From: Episyrphus balteatus
Taxonomy: Eukaryota > Arthropoda > Insecta > Diptera > Syrphidae
Assembly: GCF_945859705.1 (NCBI RefSeq)
Contig: NC_079135.1
Location: 123,633,551-123,697,550, forward strand
Length of the DNA stretch: 64,000 bases
Direction: 5' to 3'
In this document: positions 1-11,528 of the stretch, in pieces
How the letters are laid out: every line of letters begins with the position of its first letter
How positions within the stretch are numbered: the first letter of the stretch is position 1
Notes under the pieces: model-generated
Told to the model about the DNA's origin: nothing
The model's database searches: none
Seen by the model: only the letters and a program-made list of their open reading frames with translations
Made by a program: the position numbers and the translations under genes

Positions 1-51
1 GCCTTTTACGATGAGTAGTTTCTGAGATATAGGGCTTCAAAAATCGCAAAA

Positions 52-92
52 ACCGTAACTGACTGACTGACTCACTCACTCACTCACTGACA
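52..92. repeat. ACTG/ACTC tetranucleotide microsatellite
   Basis: A short run of GACT and then CACT units precedes the larger tandem array. Such runs commonly sit inside insect transposable-element tails. No gene is present here. Confidence 0.8.
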
Positions 93-94
93 GA

Positions 95-843
95 TCATCA
101 AAATTATGGAGAGCTTCCCGTTAACGTAGAAACTTGAAATTTTACACGGTGATAGGGCTTGTGGTGTATACAAAGGGAAAAATCGAAAATTTGAGATTTT
201 CAATTCAGGGGGCGTGGCATCCGCCCATTTCCGCTGAATTATCATCAAATATTATAGAGCACTTCTGATTATCGTAGAATCTTGAAATTTGGTAGAATGG
301 TAGAACTGGTAGTTTGTACAAAGGAAAAAATTTTAAATTTGAGAATTTCAGCCAGGGGGCGTGGCATCCGCCCATTTCCGCTGAATTTGCATTAAATATA
401 ATAAAGTACTTCTGATTATCGTTGAATCTTGAAATTTGGTAGAATGGTAGAGATGGTAGTTTATACAAAGGAAAAAATTTAAAATTTGAGATTTTCAATT
501 CAGGGGGCGTGGCATCCGCCCATTTCCGCTGAATTATCATCAAATATTATAGAGCACTTCTGATTATCGTAGAATCTTGAAATTTGGTAGAATGGTAGAA
601 CTGGTAGTTTGTACAAAGGAAAAAATTTTAAATTTGAGAATTTCAGCCAGGGGGCGTGGCATCCGCCCATTTCCGCTGAATTTGCATTAAATATAATAAA
701 GTACTTCTGATTATCGTTGAATCTTGAAATTTGGTAGAATGGTAGAGATGGTAGTTTATACAAAGGAAAAAATTTAAAGTTTGAGAGTTTCAGCCAGGGG
801 GCGTGGCAACCGCCCATTTTCACTGAATTTTCATCAAATATAC
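95..843. repeat. ~148 bp tandem repeat with dimeric (295 bp) organisation
   Basis: The box GGGGGCGTGGCA recurs at about 208, 355, 503, 650 and 797, a period of 147-148 bp. Units alternate: those starting at 208 and 503 are nearly identical to each other, as are those at 355 and 650, so the true repeat is a ~295 bp dimer. A diverged first unit begins near 95. Open frames on the minus strand across the array repeat the same peptide and are by-products of the repeat. The box has a short inverted core (GGCG...CGCC). Confidence 0.9.
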
Positions 844-889
844 CTAGAGATTTTCAATTCTACAGCCATACCTTGCAAAAAGTAGTGAA

Positions 890-1235
890 ATCACAACAAA
901 AACATTACTGTTAAAAAAGGAGCCAAGTTCTCCTATGTTGAAATTATGCTGGCACAAAAAGTACTGAGATGTAAAAGTGTACCAAGTTCTAAAGTTTGGG
1001 TTCAAATTCGTATCAATAAAATTTTGATTGTTTACTTGGCAATTTTTGAAATAACTTTAAAAATCGGTAATTAAAAGAAAAATTGTCAAGAGAACAATCA
1101 AAATTTTATTGATACGAATTTGAACCCAAACTTTAGAACTTGGTACACTTTTACATCTCAGTACTTTTTGTGCCAGCATAATTTCAACATAGGAGAACTT
1201 GGCTCCTTTTTTAACAGTAATGTTTTTGTTGTGAT
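890..1235. repeat. Long near-perfect inverted repeat (hairpin)
   Basis: Arms of about 155 bp (890-1046 and 1076-1235) are reverse complements with few mismatches around a ~30 bp AT-rich spacer. The arm begins ATCACAACAAAAACATTACTG-like sequence and is mirrored exactly at the right end. It looks like a foldback or MITE remnant; no target duplication is obvious. No open frame. Confidence 0.85.
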
Positions 1236-1955
1236 CTCTTAAACAGAATACTTCTTCAGAACTATATCAAAGAACAACTGACGGAAGTTCTCCACGGTGT
1301 CAATTGTATTAAATACAGTATTCAAAAACTCACGACTTTGAATGAAACATTAGCTAATGGGTTGCATTTAAAGTAGAATACAGAAGGAGGCTTATGGGAG
1401 GAAGGTATAAAGAAAATGTAAAAACGATATAAATTCTCCTCAACACACAGAGAATATATTGCATTGAAATTGAATTGTTTGTATGAATGTATGTATACAT
1501 TTGGCAGAGGTATACGAAAGTTTTTATTTTATGTTTATTTTTTTGTTTAGTTGTTTTGCTGAAATTTTATATTCCCTTGATATATCAGAAAGAGCACCTC
1601 GTTTATTTATAACGAGAGGAATTTTTTAACACAGAAGTGAAATAACTATGCCTAAGGGTTTTGATGCAATCAGCTTTTGTTGATTTTCACAAGTTACTTT
1701 TTAACATTGAATTTTGAGTGAAATATGAAAATCAACAATCAAAATGTTGTGATGATAATGTTTTTTGTGTGTATGTTTGAATATATGGGATTTTGTTTTA
1801 TGATAATAAAAATAAAGGAGCAGCTGAACCTACAATTGAAGGATGTAAAATTCATATTTCAACTACTCTTTTGAGTATGAGCGAATTTGAAAAAAAAAAT
1901 CATGTGTGCAATTCACACGTATTAGAAGTGAAACATTAAAAAATCATTTTTCTTG
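1236..1955. other. AT-rich stretch without recognisable genes
   Basis: No coding signal. A small hairpin (CTCGTT / AACGAG) lies near 1596-1617 and poly-A/T runs occur towards the end. Nothing else can be supported. Confidence 0.6.
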
Positions 1956-2800
1956 CAAAAAAAAAAAAATAGAAAAAATCTACCTATTTTTATTCTATCA
2001 CCTTCAAATCAATGTTTTTTATATGACAACCTAGATAAATTTTATATTATCTGAAAGCTTATTGTCTTAGCTCAAAATATATATATCGATCAAGTCGATT
2101 AGACATCTACAAAAAGAGCTAGAATTTTTTGAACTCGATCAATTTCCATCAAAAAAAGCGAAAAACACGTATTTTTATCTTCTCACACTATTAAATACAT
2201 TTTTTTCCCCAACAACCTATACCAATTTTTACACCATCTGAAAGCTTATTGTCTTAGATCAAAATATATATATCGATCAGGTGTATGAGACATCTACAAA
2301 AAGAGCTAGAATTTTTTTAATTCAATGAAATTTCGTCCAAAAAGCAAAAAAAACATTTATTTTTATGTTCTCATGCTATTAAATCAATTTTTTTGTTTGA
2401 CAACCTATAAAAAATTGTATACCATGTGAAAGCTTATTGTTTTACCTTATATAATGATGCATAAATATTATTTCAAAGATATCTACAAGAGAAGTTAGAA
2501 TTTTTTAAAGTCAACCATGTCGAATTTATAGACTGAGATTACGGTACTTCCTACACTGGTAGCTGGTCATCGCCAACAGATCTCCACAGGTGTTTTGAGG
2601 TATTTTTAAATATTTTTCAATTTAAGATTGTGATATATCAAATAAAAGGTTATGTTATCAGCATGTGTATTAAAGTCAAACCAAATTTGTATGTGCACTA
2701 GATCAAAAGATATAACGTGTGTTGGAAAAGAACATCTTTTTACCGTTATCTCCGAATTTTGAATATGAAATTAATTGAAATTTTGTACAATTATTATTTA
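1956..2800 (-). repeat. Diverged fragment of the 51.7-60.3 kb repeat family
   Basis: Two internal sub-repeats with the phrase CATCTGAAAGCTTATTGTCT followed by ACATCTACAAAAAGAGCTAG occur here, then a segment ending in a block resembling CACTGGTAGCTGGTC and TGTTTTGAGG. The same order is found at 55.26-56.0 kb on this strand and, reverse-complemented, at 51.9-53.0 and 59.0-60.05 kb. Both termini are missing, so this is an old truncated copy. The strand is given relative to the copy at 51679-53127. Confidence 0.75.
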
Positions 2801-4380
2801 TTTAATTACCTATCTACAGTACGAATTTCATTCATCTATCTAATAAAACAAAAAAGTTATAACAAGTTGAAGTCGTGTTGCGATTTTGTTTCATCTTGTT
2901 TCAAATCACTACGATACTAAAGAAGTTTTCACTTCAAAAACACTCACATTAAAAACTAAAAAAAAATGGTTTTAATCCATTTCATTTCTATAATACAAAA
3001 CACACTGAAAAAATATCTTAAAAGATCTTTTAAAAAGTAAAAATGAGTCAGTTGTGCATTTTCTTTTGCTTCCCACAAAAATATTCATATGACATTTAAG
3101 AGAAATGAAACAAAGACGTTATCCTTCATAAATAATTTATTTCCGCCTTATTTTGATATAAAACCCAAGGCCTATAAAATGATTAACAATAAGCCACAAG
3201 AATATTAACAAAACACACAAAATGTTAAATGCATAGATAAATTTTTGATTAACAATTTCCATCACCTCTCATGATTTATGCATTCAAAAATATCAAGAAT
3301 TATAATGTCATTCTCACACCCTCATATACAAAATTTTAACCCACCTCATTTATGTAGATATAAAAACAGACATATCTTTAAAACATGAACATGAACACAT
3401 ATTGCATTTTAAATATTAATAATAAATTCTTTTCAATATAAAATCTCCTGTTCTAAATTACGTCAATGATAACATTTGCAGACAAGCAACAAAAAGTTTC
3501 ATTGTGTTAATTATGTTGACTGGATATACGATATTGATTTCGTCGAATTTTTCAGTTTATTCTTTTAACAAAAAACCGAAGGTGGATTCATTTAAATTTA
3601 TATCCTTGAGCTTTGCCAACCTACGTAAAGATTTTTTCAGACGTAATACTGTTTTATCTTCTTTATCTTGTTTTCATAACTTTTTTTTTAATGAATTAAG
3701 GTAAACATTTTGAAAATTACCTCAAAAAACCATAAGTTCTTATTTGAAAAGTGCCAACAGGTAAAGTTTCAAAGAAACACAGACTGGGTCAAATTCTGTT
3801 GTCTACACAATTTTGTCCCAATAACACAATCAAATGATGTGTGCGTGCTGTTTTTGGTTGTTTTTCTTAAATATGCAATGGGTACAATCCACCTGAAAGA
3901 TCCAACAGGAAGAAGTAATAAATCATTCCTTAACACTGTGACAGAGTGAAAAAATTTGTATTTTTTGAAAACAAATTCGGCCATCATAAATCACTTTGCA
4001 TGACAGGTGGGGAAAGCAGCACAACGGTTTGTCAAAATTCAAATACAAATAAATAGGGTAAAGAAAAATTAGTTCCTCCATCTGCAACTTAGAATTAATT
4101 ATAATTAAATTATTTTTTGTTAAGAATAAAATTAAATAAAGGCAGAATGTTGAAAGGGCAAATACTAACATTGAAACCTTTCTGAAAGCTGAAAAAGATT
4201 AAAATCATGTTAATTTTAGTAATTAATATTCAATTTAGATGCGTTTCGAGTGTGACATTAAAAAAATGCAGTTTCTGCCAGTTTCTTTCTGAATGAAGGT
4301 ACTATTTTCTGTGCCCCAATAGGAAACAAAACAATGAAATATTATCTTAAATATTCATTTTTTAAACGCTGTTACGGGCG
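2801..4380. other. Gene-free AT-rich DNA, single-copy in appearance
   Basis: Only short open frames are present, with amino-acid composition dictated by base composition (K, N, F, I, S). No splice-bounded exon, repeat or RNA gene was recognised. Confidence 0.5.
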
Positions 4381-4544
4381 TGACATTACACGTTTGACAT
4401 TTGATATTTTACTAATTTGCAGTTTTTCGTTTGAAGGAAAAATAAAAATAAAGTACAAGTTACTGTGAAGTCGCTTATTTCTTTACACTTTTTTTTTAAC
4501 TCAAATTTTGTTGGGCAAATCAAATTATGTTGGTCACATGATTT

Positions 4545-4815
4545 ATTTAAGGAACATTTCGTCGGTGAAACCAGAAAAGTGTGTAACTCAATTTTAGAAA
4601 ATTTTATAGGAGAGCAAAAAAAAGAAAATCGTTTTGAAGGCATTTTTGAATGAGTTTTCATTTTATAATTTGCTAATAAAATAAAAACTATGAACTTTAA
4701 CAAGATTCTCAGTTTAAGAAACGGTAGATATCAGGTTTGTCTAACAGATGGCATTCAAATCTAATTTTTAGAAAATTTGGAGTTACACATTTTTCTGGTT
4801 TCACCAACGATTTGT
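4545..4815. repeat. Inverted repeat pair with ~50 bp arms
   Basis: The sequence around GGTGAAACCAGAAAA at 4545-4600 is mirrored at 4763-4815 as TTTTCTGGTTTCACC, separated by ~165 bp. It looks like the ends of a small foldback element. The adjoining 4830-4925 stretch repeats AAAATTCTG about five times; a related 15 bp motif in reverse complement forms an array at 28577-28716. Confidence 0.6.
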
Positions 4816-4987
4816 TTTATTTGTGTTTTAAAATTTTGTAAATTCAAAATTCTGTACCTACCTATTCTAAAATTCTGTAAAAACAAAATTCTGGATTTTA
4901 AAATTCTGTATTCAAAAATTCTGTAAATGATAAAAGAAAAATTGTTTTGATAATGAAAAAAAGTGCGCACTTTATTTTCATTATCAA

Positions 4988-7196
4988 AAATGTATAAAAG
5001 TTTCCAAAGTTGAAGTTAGAACTGAAGATATTACAATTTAAAAGCAAAAAAACAGGGTTTTTCAGAGAAAAATAAACACATTTTCTCGACTGTTGTTTGT
5101 TTATTTATTTTTGAACAAAAGCCTCGATTTTTGTTTGTTATTTTGCTCTGAAAACGTCTGTTTTTTTTGCATTCAAATTGTAATATCTTTCGTTCTAATT
5201 TCAACTTTGGAAATTTTTATACATTTTTGAAAACAGCAATAACACGACAAGCTTTCAAAATAATAAACCAGTGCCAGTGGCGTATCCAGAATAAAATTTG
5301 GGGGGGTCTAGAAAATTTTTCAAAATTTTTTTTACAGGGAAAATGTTCGAAAAAATTTGTTTCTCTTTTTTATACATCTTTGATCGAAAGTGAAGAGCTG
5401 TGGTGCGGTACTGAAAGTGGTAAAGTAGCATTTTACTGCTACTACTCGACAGCTTCGTACTCTGTCTCCTCCTTTCATAATAAAAGTAGTGTTTTTTCCA
5501 AGTTGTTATAGTGCAAACATTTTACACAATGAGCAAGAAGTTCAGTCATCCGTAAAAAAACACTTTATTTATTTCGAACTTTGTCATGTACTGAATTCAA
5601 AACTGTTAACAGATTTATTCCTATCACGTTTATAGTTATTGAGCTATAGGCTCGTTATTATTTTCGATACAAATGCTCAGGTTCCGCAATTTGAACGAAA
5701 GTGAATTGAAATCACTTTTCAATTTCACGTGAAATTAAATATCATATTTTCTTCATTTCGATCGATTTCGAAAACTTCAAAATTGCTTCAAACTGTCAAA
5801 ACTGAAGGATCATTCATTTTTATTTTGTTTCTAAAGTGAAATTACTACTGCTTTGGACATGGATGCAATTTTATCCGCAATTTTAATGGAATAAGCAGAA
5901 TTTAAAAGAAAAATGAAGAAGACACATTTTGTGAGACAAATCAAATATGTAAGTGAAATGCAAAGCATGGGCAGTATTATTGCAAATTTTAAAACAAAAA
6001 TTAATTAGTGTAAAGCGAATGAGGTTGCTAACACAGAAGGAGTGCGCAATTCCCGAAGGTACGCACTGCCAACACAGAGGCAGTGACGAATTGTAATATT
6101 TCATGCCATGGGGCATTATGTATTTTGTATTAAATCAACAACAAATAAACTATACAAAACAATAAAAATATAAGTTTTGATAATATTTTGTCCAAAAATT
6201 GCAAATTCATTGAAAAAGGCCCTAAATTCAAAGTAAACTGAATTCGATGAGAAAATCTAAATGAGTGAAAAAATGCAGAACACCTAATTTCACTTTCGGC
6301 AAGTGAATGCCCAAAAAAAAAATTATTTTTTTGTAATATGTTGCTTTATTAATCCAAATCAAAAGTGCAAAATGGAATTTGCTAAGAGAAACCATTAGTT
6401 ATGTTGGCCACTAAGATTTTGAGATATCAAAAATTTCTATTACTAATACCTTTAAAAGACGGCGTTTTGAGATTGCATTTTGCATAAAAAGTTTTGCAAA
6501 ATTTAACGGTGATGTAATTCGACGTCAAAATACAAAAAAATGATCTGAAGAATTCCAAATCGAACTAAAATCCGAACAAAAATTACGCCAACCCTCAACG
6601 TCAGCTGAGGCTCTTACTCAAACAAACATAAACATCCGTTTCAGATTTTGGAGGGGGCTCGAGCATCTGAGCTGCCTCTAAATCTTTAAGATTTACGAAA
6701 AAGTTTCAGTAAATCATGTTCATTATGATGAAATCAGCTAAATAATAACATGATCTTGAAGGCTTGGGGGGGGGGGGGGGGGGCTTGAGCCCCCTGAGCC
6801 CTCCCCTCAAAACGCCACTGACCAGTGCCACACCATACAAATTTTTTTAAGGGTGTTGCTCTGAAATAAAAGAATGAAATTGAGTTTTTATAAAACATGG
6901 AACTGTTAATTAATTTGCAGCAAAATGGCGTATGAAATGAAAAATATTTTGATTAATTAATTATTTCTTATTATTATGCAATGTTTAAGTGAAAGAATTG
7001 TAAAAATAAAAATCAATTATTTATGAGCGGAGGAAGCAAAATACTGTTGCAAATTCGGAATTTTTCGAAATTTCACAAAAACTGCATTAAATCGAAAACC
7101 GTAAGGATTTGGGATAAACAAATTACCAAATTCTGAGAGCCCTAAAGTTGGCCTATCAGCATATTTCGTTTGATTCATTACTTTTGGGACACCCTG
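4988..7196. mobile_element. Mariner-like palindromic element, split by a hAT-like insertion
   Basis: The halves 4988-5266 and 6829-7196 join into one palindromic non-autonomous element of the same family as 31338-32414 and 38559-41397. Its right end reads GGGACACCCTG followed by TA, the TA being the expected Tc1/mariner-type target. The left arm is truncated near 4988, so the left TIR is missing. No transposase remains. Tc1/mariner assignment rests on TA target and terminal sequence only. Confidence 0.75.
5275..6820. mobile_element. hAT-like non-autonomous element nested in the mariner-like palindrome
   Basis: The termini are CAGTGGCGTATCC and CGCCACTG, flanked by perfect 8 bp direct repeats ACCAGTGC (5267-5274 and 6821-6828). 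An 8 bp TSD with CAGNG termini is the hAT signature. The 1546 bp interior carries no transposase ORF. Near the right end is a run of 18 G (6766-6783) followed by GCTTGAGCCCCCTGAGCCC, able to form a hairpin or G-quadruplex. A second copy in opposite orientation is at 17403-18325. Confidence 0.9.
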
Positions 7197-7532
7197 TATA
7201 CGTACTATTTTTTTTTTTTTATTTTTATTTTTATTTGAATTTAATGCATTTCAAACATGAACACTCTGTGTTCAAATAACAACAATAATAGTTTTGTAGC
7301 ATTCAAAAGTGGCAACTCTACTTTTAAATGTTTGAGAACCTCAAATCATTAGTTTTTGAAACGATAAGGGTAATTCAATTTTATTTCCTTATACAGTTAG
7401 ATAATACGAAGAAACCAATCTTTAATGCTGTTCAAAAAAAGCTGAGGTCAGCACTCGTTTTTCTCTTCTTAATGTTCCATATTAGTCGAACAAATCTTTT
7501 TTATTATACGTACAAATCCAAAAAATCAGACA

Positions 7533-8555
7533 TAGGGTAAAGTCGGGGGATATGGCACCCATTTTTGTTTTTCGTTATTACTTGAGAAATAAAGAAGACA
7601 TCTATTTCAAACAAAAGCGGATTTATTTTAAAACTATTTCTTAAATACAAAATAGGTAGATAAGTGTAATTCAAAGATAATTTCTTGTTATTTTTTGCAA
7701 AAATAAAAAACATTAAAAAAAACATGATTGAAAAAATGGAGGGTGATATGGCACCTAATCGAGGGTGATATGGCACCCTATTTCTTTTTGATATTTTTTT
7801 GTGACACTTGTTGCATGTATTGTTGAAAGACGTACACGAATCATGAGACCAAAAGTGACATTATGATAACTGCCTTATTCCGCACTTTTCTGCCAATCTG
7901 AAAGCTATTTAGCAAACTTTTAGGCTCTGGTCATTTAAGAAGCCTTTTTAATGTAGTGAAGTGTGAAGGGAATCGCAAAATGCTTAGGTCCTGCTTTTTT
8001 TGACATTCAGCAGCTCCAACGGCTGCTGTGATCTGGGTTTTAGTCCACTTGGCCTGGTTTGCTGAAGTTTTTTTGTAAATACAATTGTCAGTTGAAAAAT
8101 AAATAGGTTCAAAAGTAGATGCGGGGGAAATGGCACCGGTGCCATATATCCCGATGTTTTTGGGTGCCATATCCCCCATTTGACTACACTTCTGTTTTTT
8201 TCCAATGACACGAATAATCACGTTTGCTTAGTTATGGTAATGAGCAAACACAAGAATATAACCGTTACCGTTCTTTTTGTGTTAAAATGAACCCTCTGCG
8301 TCAAATACTTTTGGAACCACACGTACAACAATTTTACACAAAAAAACTTTTCGCTCAAATTGAACTCACTTTTTTGTTTGTCCATTTTTTAAATTTTAGT
8401 GGCAATGGTTACTGCGGATCCGAATGCATCCACTGATAGCTTACGTCAGACTTAATTCTTTTTTGCTCTTTTTGCTTTGAAAAGAAGTCACTAAGTGGGA
8501 GATATTGAAAGGGTGCCATATCACCCGTGGTGCCATATCACCCGACTTTACCCTA
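7533..8555. mobile_element. TIR DNA element with GGTGCCATATCACCC subterminal repeats
   Basis: The left end reads TAGGGTAAAGTCGGGGGATA and the right end CACCCGACTTTACCCTA, an inverted pair. The phrase ATGGCACC / GGTGCCAT recurs at least seven times in both orientations near the ends and inside (about 7550, 7748, 7768, 8133, 8164, 8513, 8530), like transposase-binding subterminal motifs. Both ends are flanked by TA if the outer TA is counted as target. A minus-strand ORF around 7931-8221 shows no recognised domain. Superfamily not assignable from this alone. Confidence 0.8.
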
Positions 8556-8559
8556 AATC

Positions 8560-9290
8560 GAATTAAAGATTAATCGATTTGTAAATCACGTATAGAGGAA
8601 TAAATGTTCTGTTTGATCTCTGTTACTTGAACATAATAAATCCTTTTTAATTGTTTTAAGAAGTTGAAAAACTAAGTTCTCTAACTTGTGGGCTTTTGTA
8701 GATACATAATGGATAGGATACATACATTATATATGCATACCTATGTTATTTGCAATGTATAGAACACCATAATTGTGTATACTACACAGGTCAACACGAA
8801 ATTTGAGCTTGGGTTGTGACTATGAAATTATGATAGATATATTGATACTGATCTGGAAAAATTTTTCTTTTTTTATTTAATTTGCTTTTGAATTCAGCAC
8901 AGCAATTTCCAGTATTCAAGAAAATCTGTCTTTTATAAAAATTGTCGGACGTAATTTTGGCAAAAACTCGAGAACGTCTTAACCGATTTGGCTGATTTTT
9001 GTTTTGTTTTCTTCATTTAAATGCTGTTTTCATATTCATATTCAGAAAAATAAAAAAAAGAAGAAAATTAAGAAAAAAAAAGAAAAATTAAATCGAAATT
9101 TTCGTTTTGTTCGAATTTTTGTCAAATGGGAGCTTGAGGCATTATTTGATACCTTCTATTTTCAATATTTATGGGAAAAGTAATTCACTCTGATGGTACT
9201 TTTAATCTACAAAAATAACTCTATCCAAATTGTAGTCAATCTAATTCGTATTGAAATTCTTTATTTAGTATTTTTATTATTTTTTTGCAT
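8560..9290. other. AT-rich interval without genes
   Basis: No recognisable gene, RNA or complete repeat. A short segment near 8945-9005 containing CTCGAGAACGTCTTAACCGA resembles generic insect repeat sequence but has no clear boundaries. Confidence 0.5.
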
Positions 9291-9293
9291 ATA

Positions 9294-9778
9294 CGGGGTG
9301 TCTAGAAAGTAATGGATGAAACGAAACTTAAGATCTCTCAGAATTTGGTGCTTGTTCAGCCCAAATCCTTATGGTTTTCGATTAAATATGCAGTTCTTGT
9401 GAAATTTCCCTACTTTGCAACAGTATTTTGCTTCCTCTGCCCATAATTGATTTTTGTTTTTTTTACAATTCTTTCAATAAAACATTGCTTAAAAATAATA
9501 AACAATTAATTAATAAAAATATTTTTTATTTCATACGCCATTTTTCTGCAAATTAATTAACAGTTTCAAGTTTCGTAAAAACTCAATTTCGTACTTTTAT
9601 TTCAGAGCAACAAGACGAAAAAAATTTGTATAGTGTGACTCTGGTTTATTATTTTTAAAACTTATCCCGGTATTGCAGTTTTTAAAAAAGTATAAAAGTT
9701 TCCAAAGTTGAAGTTAGATCAAAAAATATTACAGTTTGAACTCAAAAAAACAGGGTTTTTCAGAGCAAAAAACCCTTG
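9294..9778 (+). mobile_element. Left half of a palindromic mariner-like element
   Basis: Begins after TA with CGGGGTGTCTAGAAAGTAAT, a diverged form of the CAGGGTGTCCCAAAAGTAAT terminus, and follows the arm of 31338-32414 through its whole length to the phrase AAAACAGGGTTTTTCAGAGC. The mirror-image right arm is absent, so the copy is a half element. Confidence 0.75.
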
Positions 9779-10014
9779 TATTCATCATAACTTTTTTTTA
9801 CAATGCACGGTTCTTGCACTATAGCTCATAAAACTCGAGTTAGACTCACAGGGTACGAAAATTGTATTTTTGCTCTCAACACTACAAAAGCAAATCTTAG
9901 CAGGGGAAAGGGTGATTATCTATTGTTTTGGTTTACCATGAAATCAAAAAGTGCAAATTAAACCCAAGCACAAAAAATATTTTTATTTTTGTCGACCTGT
10001 GTTATATTTCAATT

Positions 10015-10987
10015 TAGGGGGAAGTGGTCACCCTTCGTACACGGTCACCCTTCGTACAGTGAGCTTAAAACAAAAACTAAACGGTATTTAAACACGTGCT
10101 TACTAGTGTGCATAGACATAGTAGGCGCCGAGCTGCTAGATAAATTTTGAATCCTAAGTGCAACATATTCGGTCGCCACAAGACTTTTAGTGTTTTTTAG
10201 TGCTCTGAGTAATTTTTTTATGTACATTTGATGTCATGTTGTGTTTAAGTTAAGTATGTTTTTGGCTAAACAGTAATGAAGAATTGTTGTTTAAAGTGTT
10301 AAATTTGTGTTTTAATTATAAATATTGCAAAATCTCAGTACATTTTTTCAAAAATCGATTTTTCTGCATTATGTACAGCTTGGGGAGCATTCGTACAGTC
10401 AAACATGGGGCACATTCGTACGCATACGTATGCCCGCCAGTAAATTTTCTTGAGCAGATAACAATCAAAACACGGAGTTACAGTTTTATTGAAATGAAAT
10501 TTAAACCTCTATAATAAGTTTTTCGCATTCTATAGTAAATTAAGCTTGGTATTTTTATATATGTAAATAATAATTTATTTCAGAATCGTCGAATCGCGAA
10601 AAATTAAGTTTTTTATTTGTTTTTGTTTTTTTCTGAGTCAAGTTCAATTAATTAATAAATTAATAAGTAATTAAATGTTTTAAAACTCAAATTTGGCATT
10701 TGACAAATCAAAAGTTAGTCAAATTAACGTTTTAAATATCCTGTACGAATGTACCCCATGTGCTGTACGAAGGTACCCCACGGATGGGGAGGATTCGTAC
10801 AAAAATCTAATCCCAGTTAAATGGCTATAACTATTTAAGCCTTTGACTTAGAAGTGTCAAATTTTTTTGTAAAGTGTAATAATATACATATTACAAATAA
10901 AGTCCATTTTCTCGAAGCTGGAGTGAGTAAATAAATAACTAAAAAAAAATAAGTAAAAACTGTACGAAGGGTGACCACTTCCCCCTA
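10015..10987. mobile_element. TIR DNA element rich in TTCGTACA motifs
   Basis: The termini TAGGGGGAAGTGGTCACCC and GGGTGACCACTTCCCCCTA form a perfect inverted repeat, extended inward by CTTCGTACA / TGTACGAAG. The motif TTCGTAC or its complement occurs about ten times through the 973 bp element, mostly towards the ends, as expected for transposase-binding subterminal repeats. TA dinucleotides lie at both outer edges. No transposase ORF: non-autonomous. Confidence 0.85.
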
Positions 10988-11528
10988 CATTGAATTTGAA
11001 GATGAAAATAAGGAATTATGAAAATATTTGAAACGTGAAAAAAAATCAATTTTTTGAAAACGAGTTCATAATTTTTTTTTTTTTTTTAAATTGTCAGATA
11101 ATAACTTCTTCTGGCAAGCATATCAAACTTTTTTTTTGAAAACTTTTTGTAATTTTGTATTGAAAAAAACTACCTAATTAAAAAAAAAAAAGTTTCCTAA
11201 AATTTTCGAAAAAAAAAATCTTAAAAGCTTTGTTATGGAAATGAAATTACTCAGTTTGAAGACTAAAACCAGTCAAAATGGTGTTTTCGCTGTTTTAAGG
11301 ACAATTTTTAATCCTTTTATACAAACACATTCTTTATAATATTATTAAAAAAAAAAAAATTAAAGCTTTACTTAAAGCAACTTTTACCATAAAAGCAAGT
11401 ACGTGAATTTTATTTATTTAGGTACCACTCAATCATTGAAAATGATGATAAATATTTTCGAAAAGTTTTTTTTTTTTGCAATGTAAGTTCATAATATTAA
11501 TTTGTTACGTTTTTCAATAGGTCATATA

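Noticed and set aside
208..843. CRISPR-like regular repeats
   Set aside because: The repeat spans the whole ~148 bp unit with no unique spacers, and the DNA is eukaryotic.
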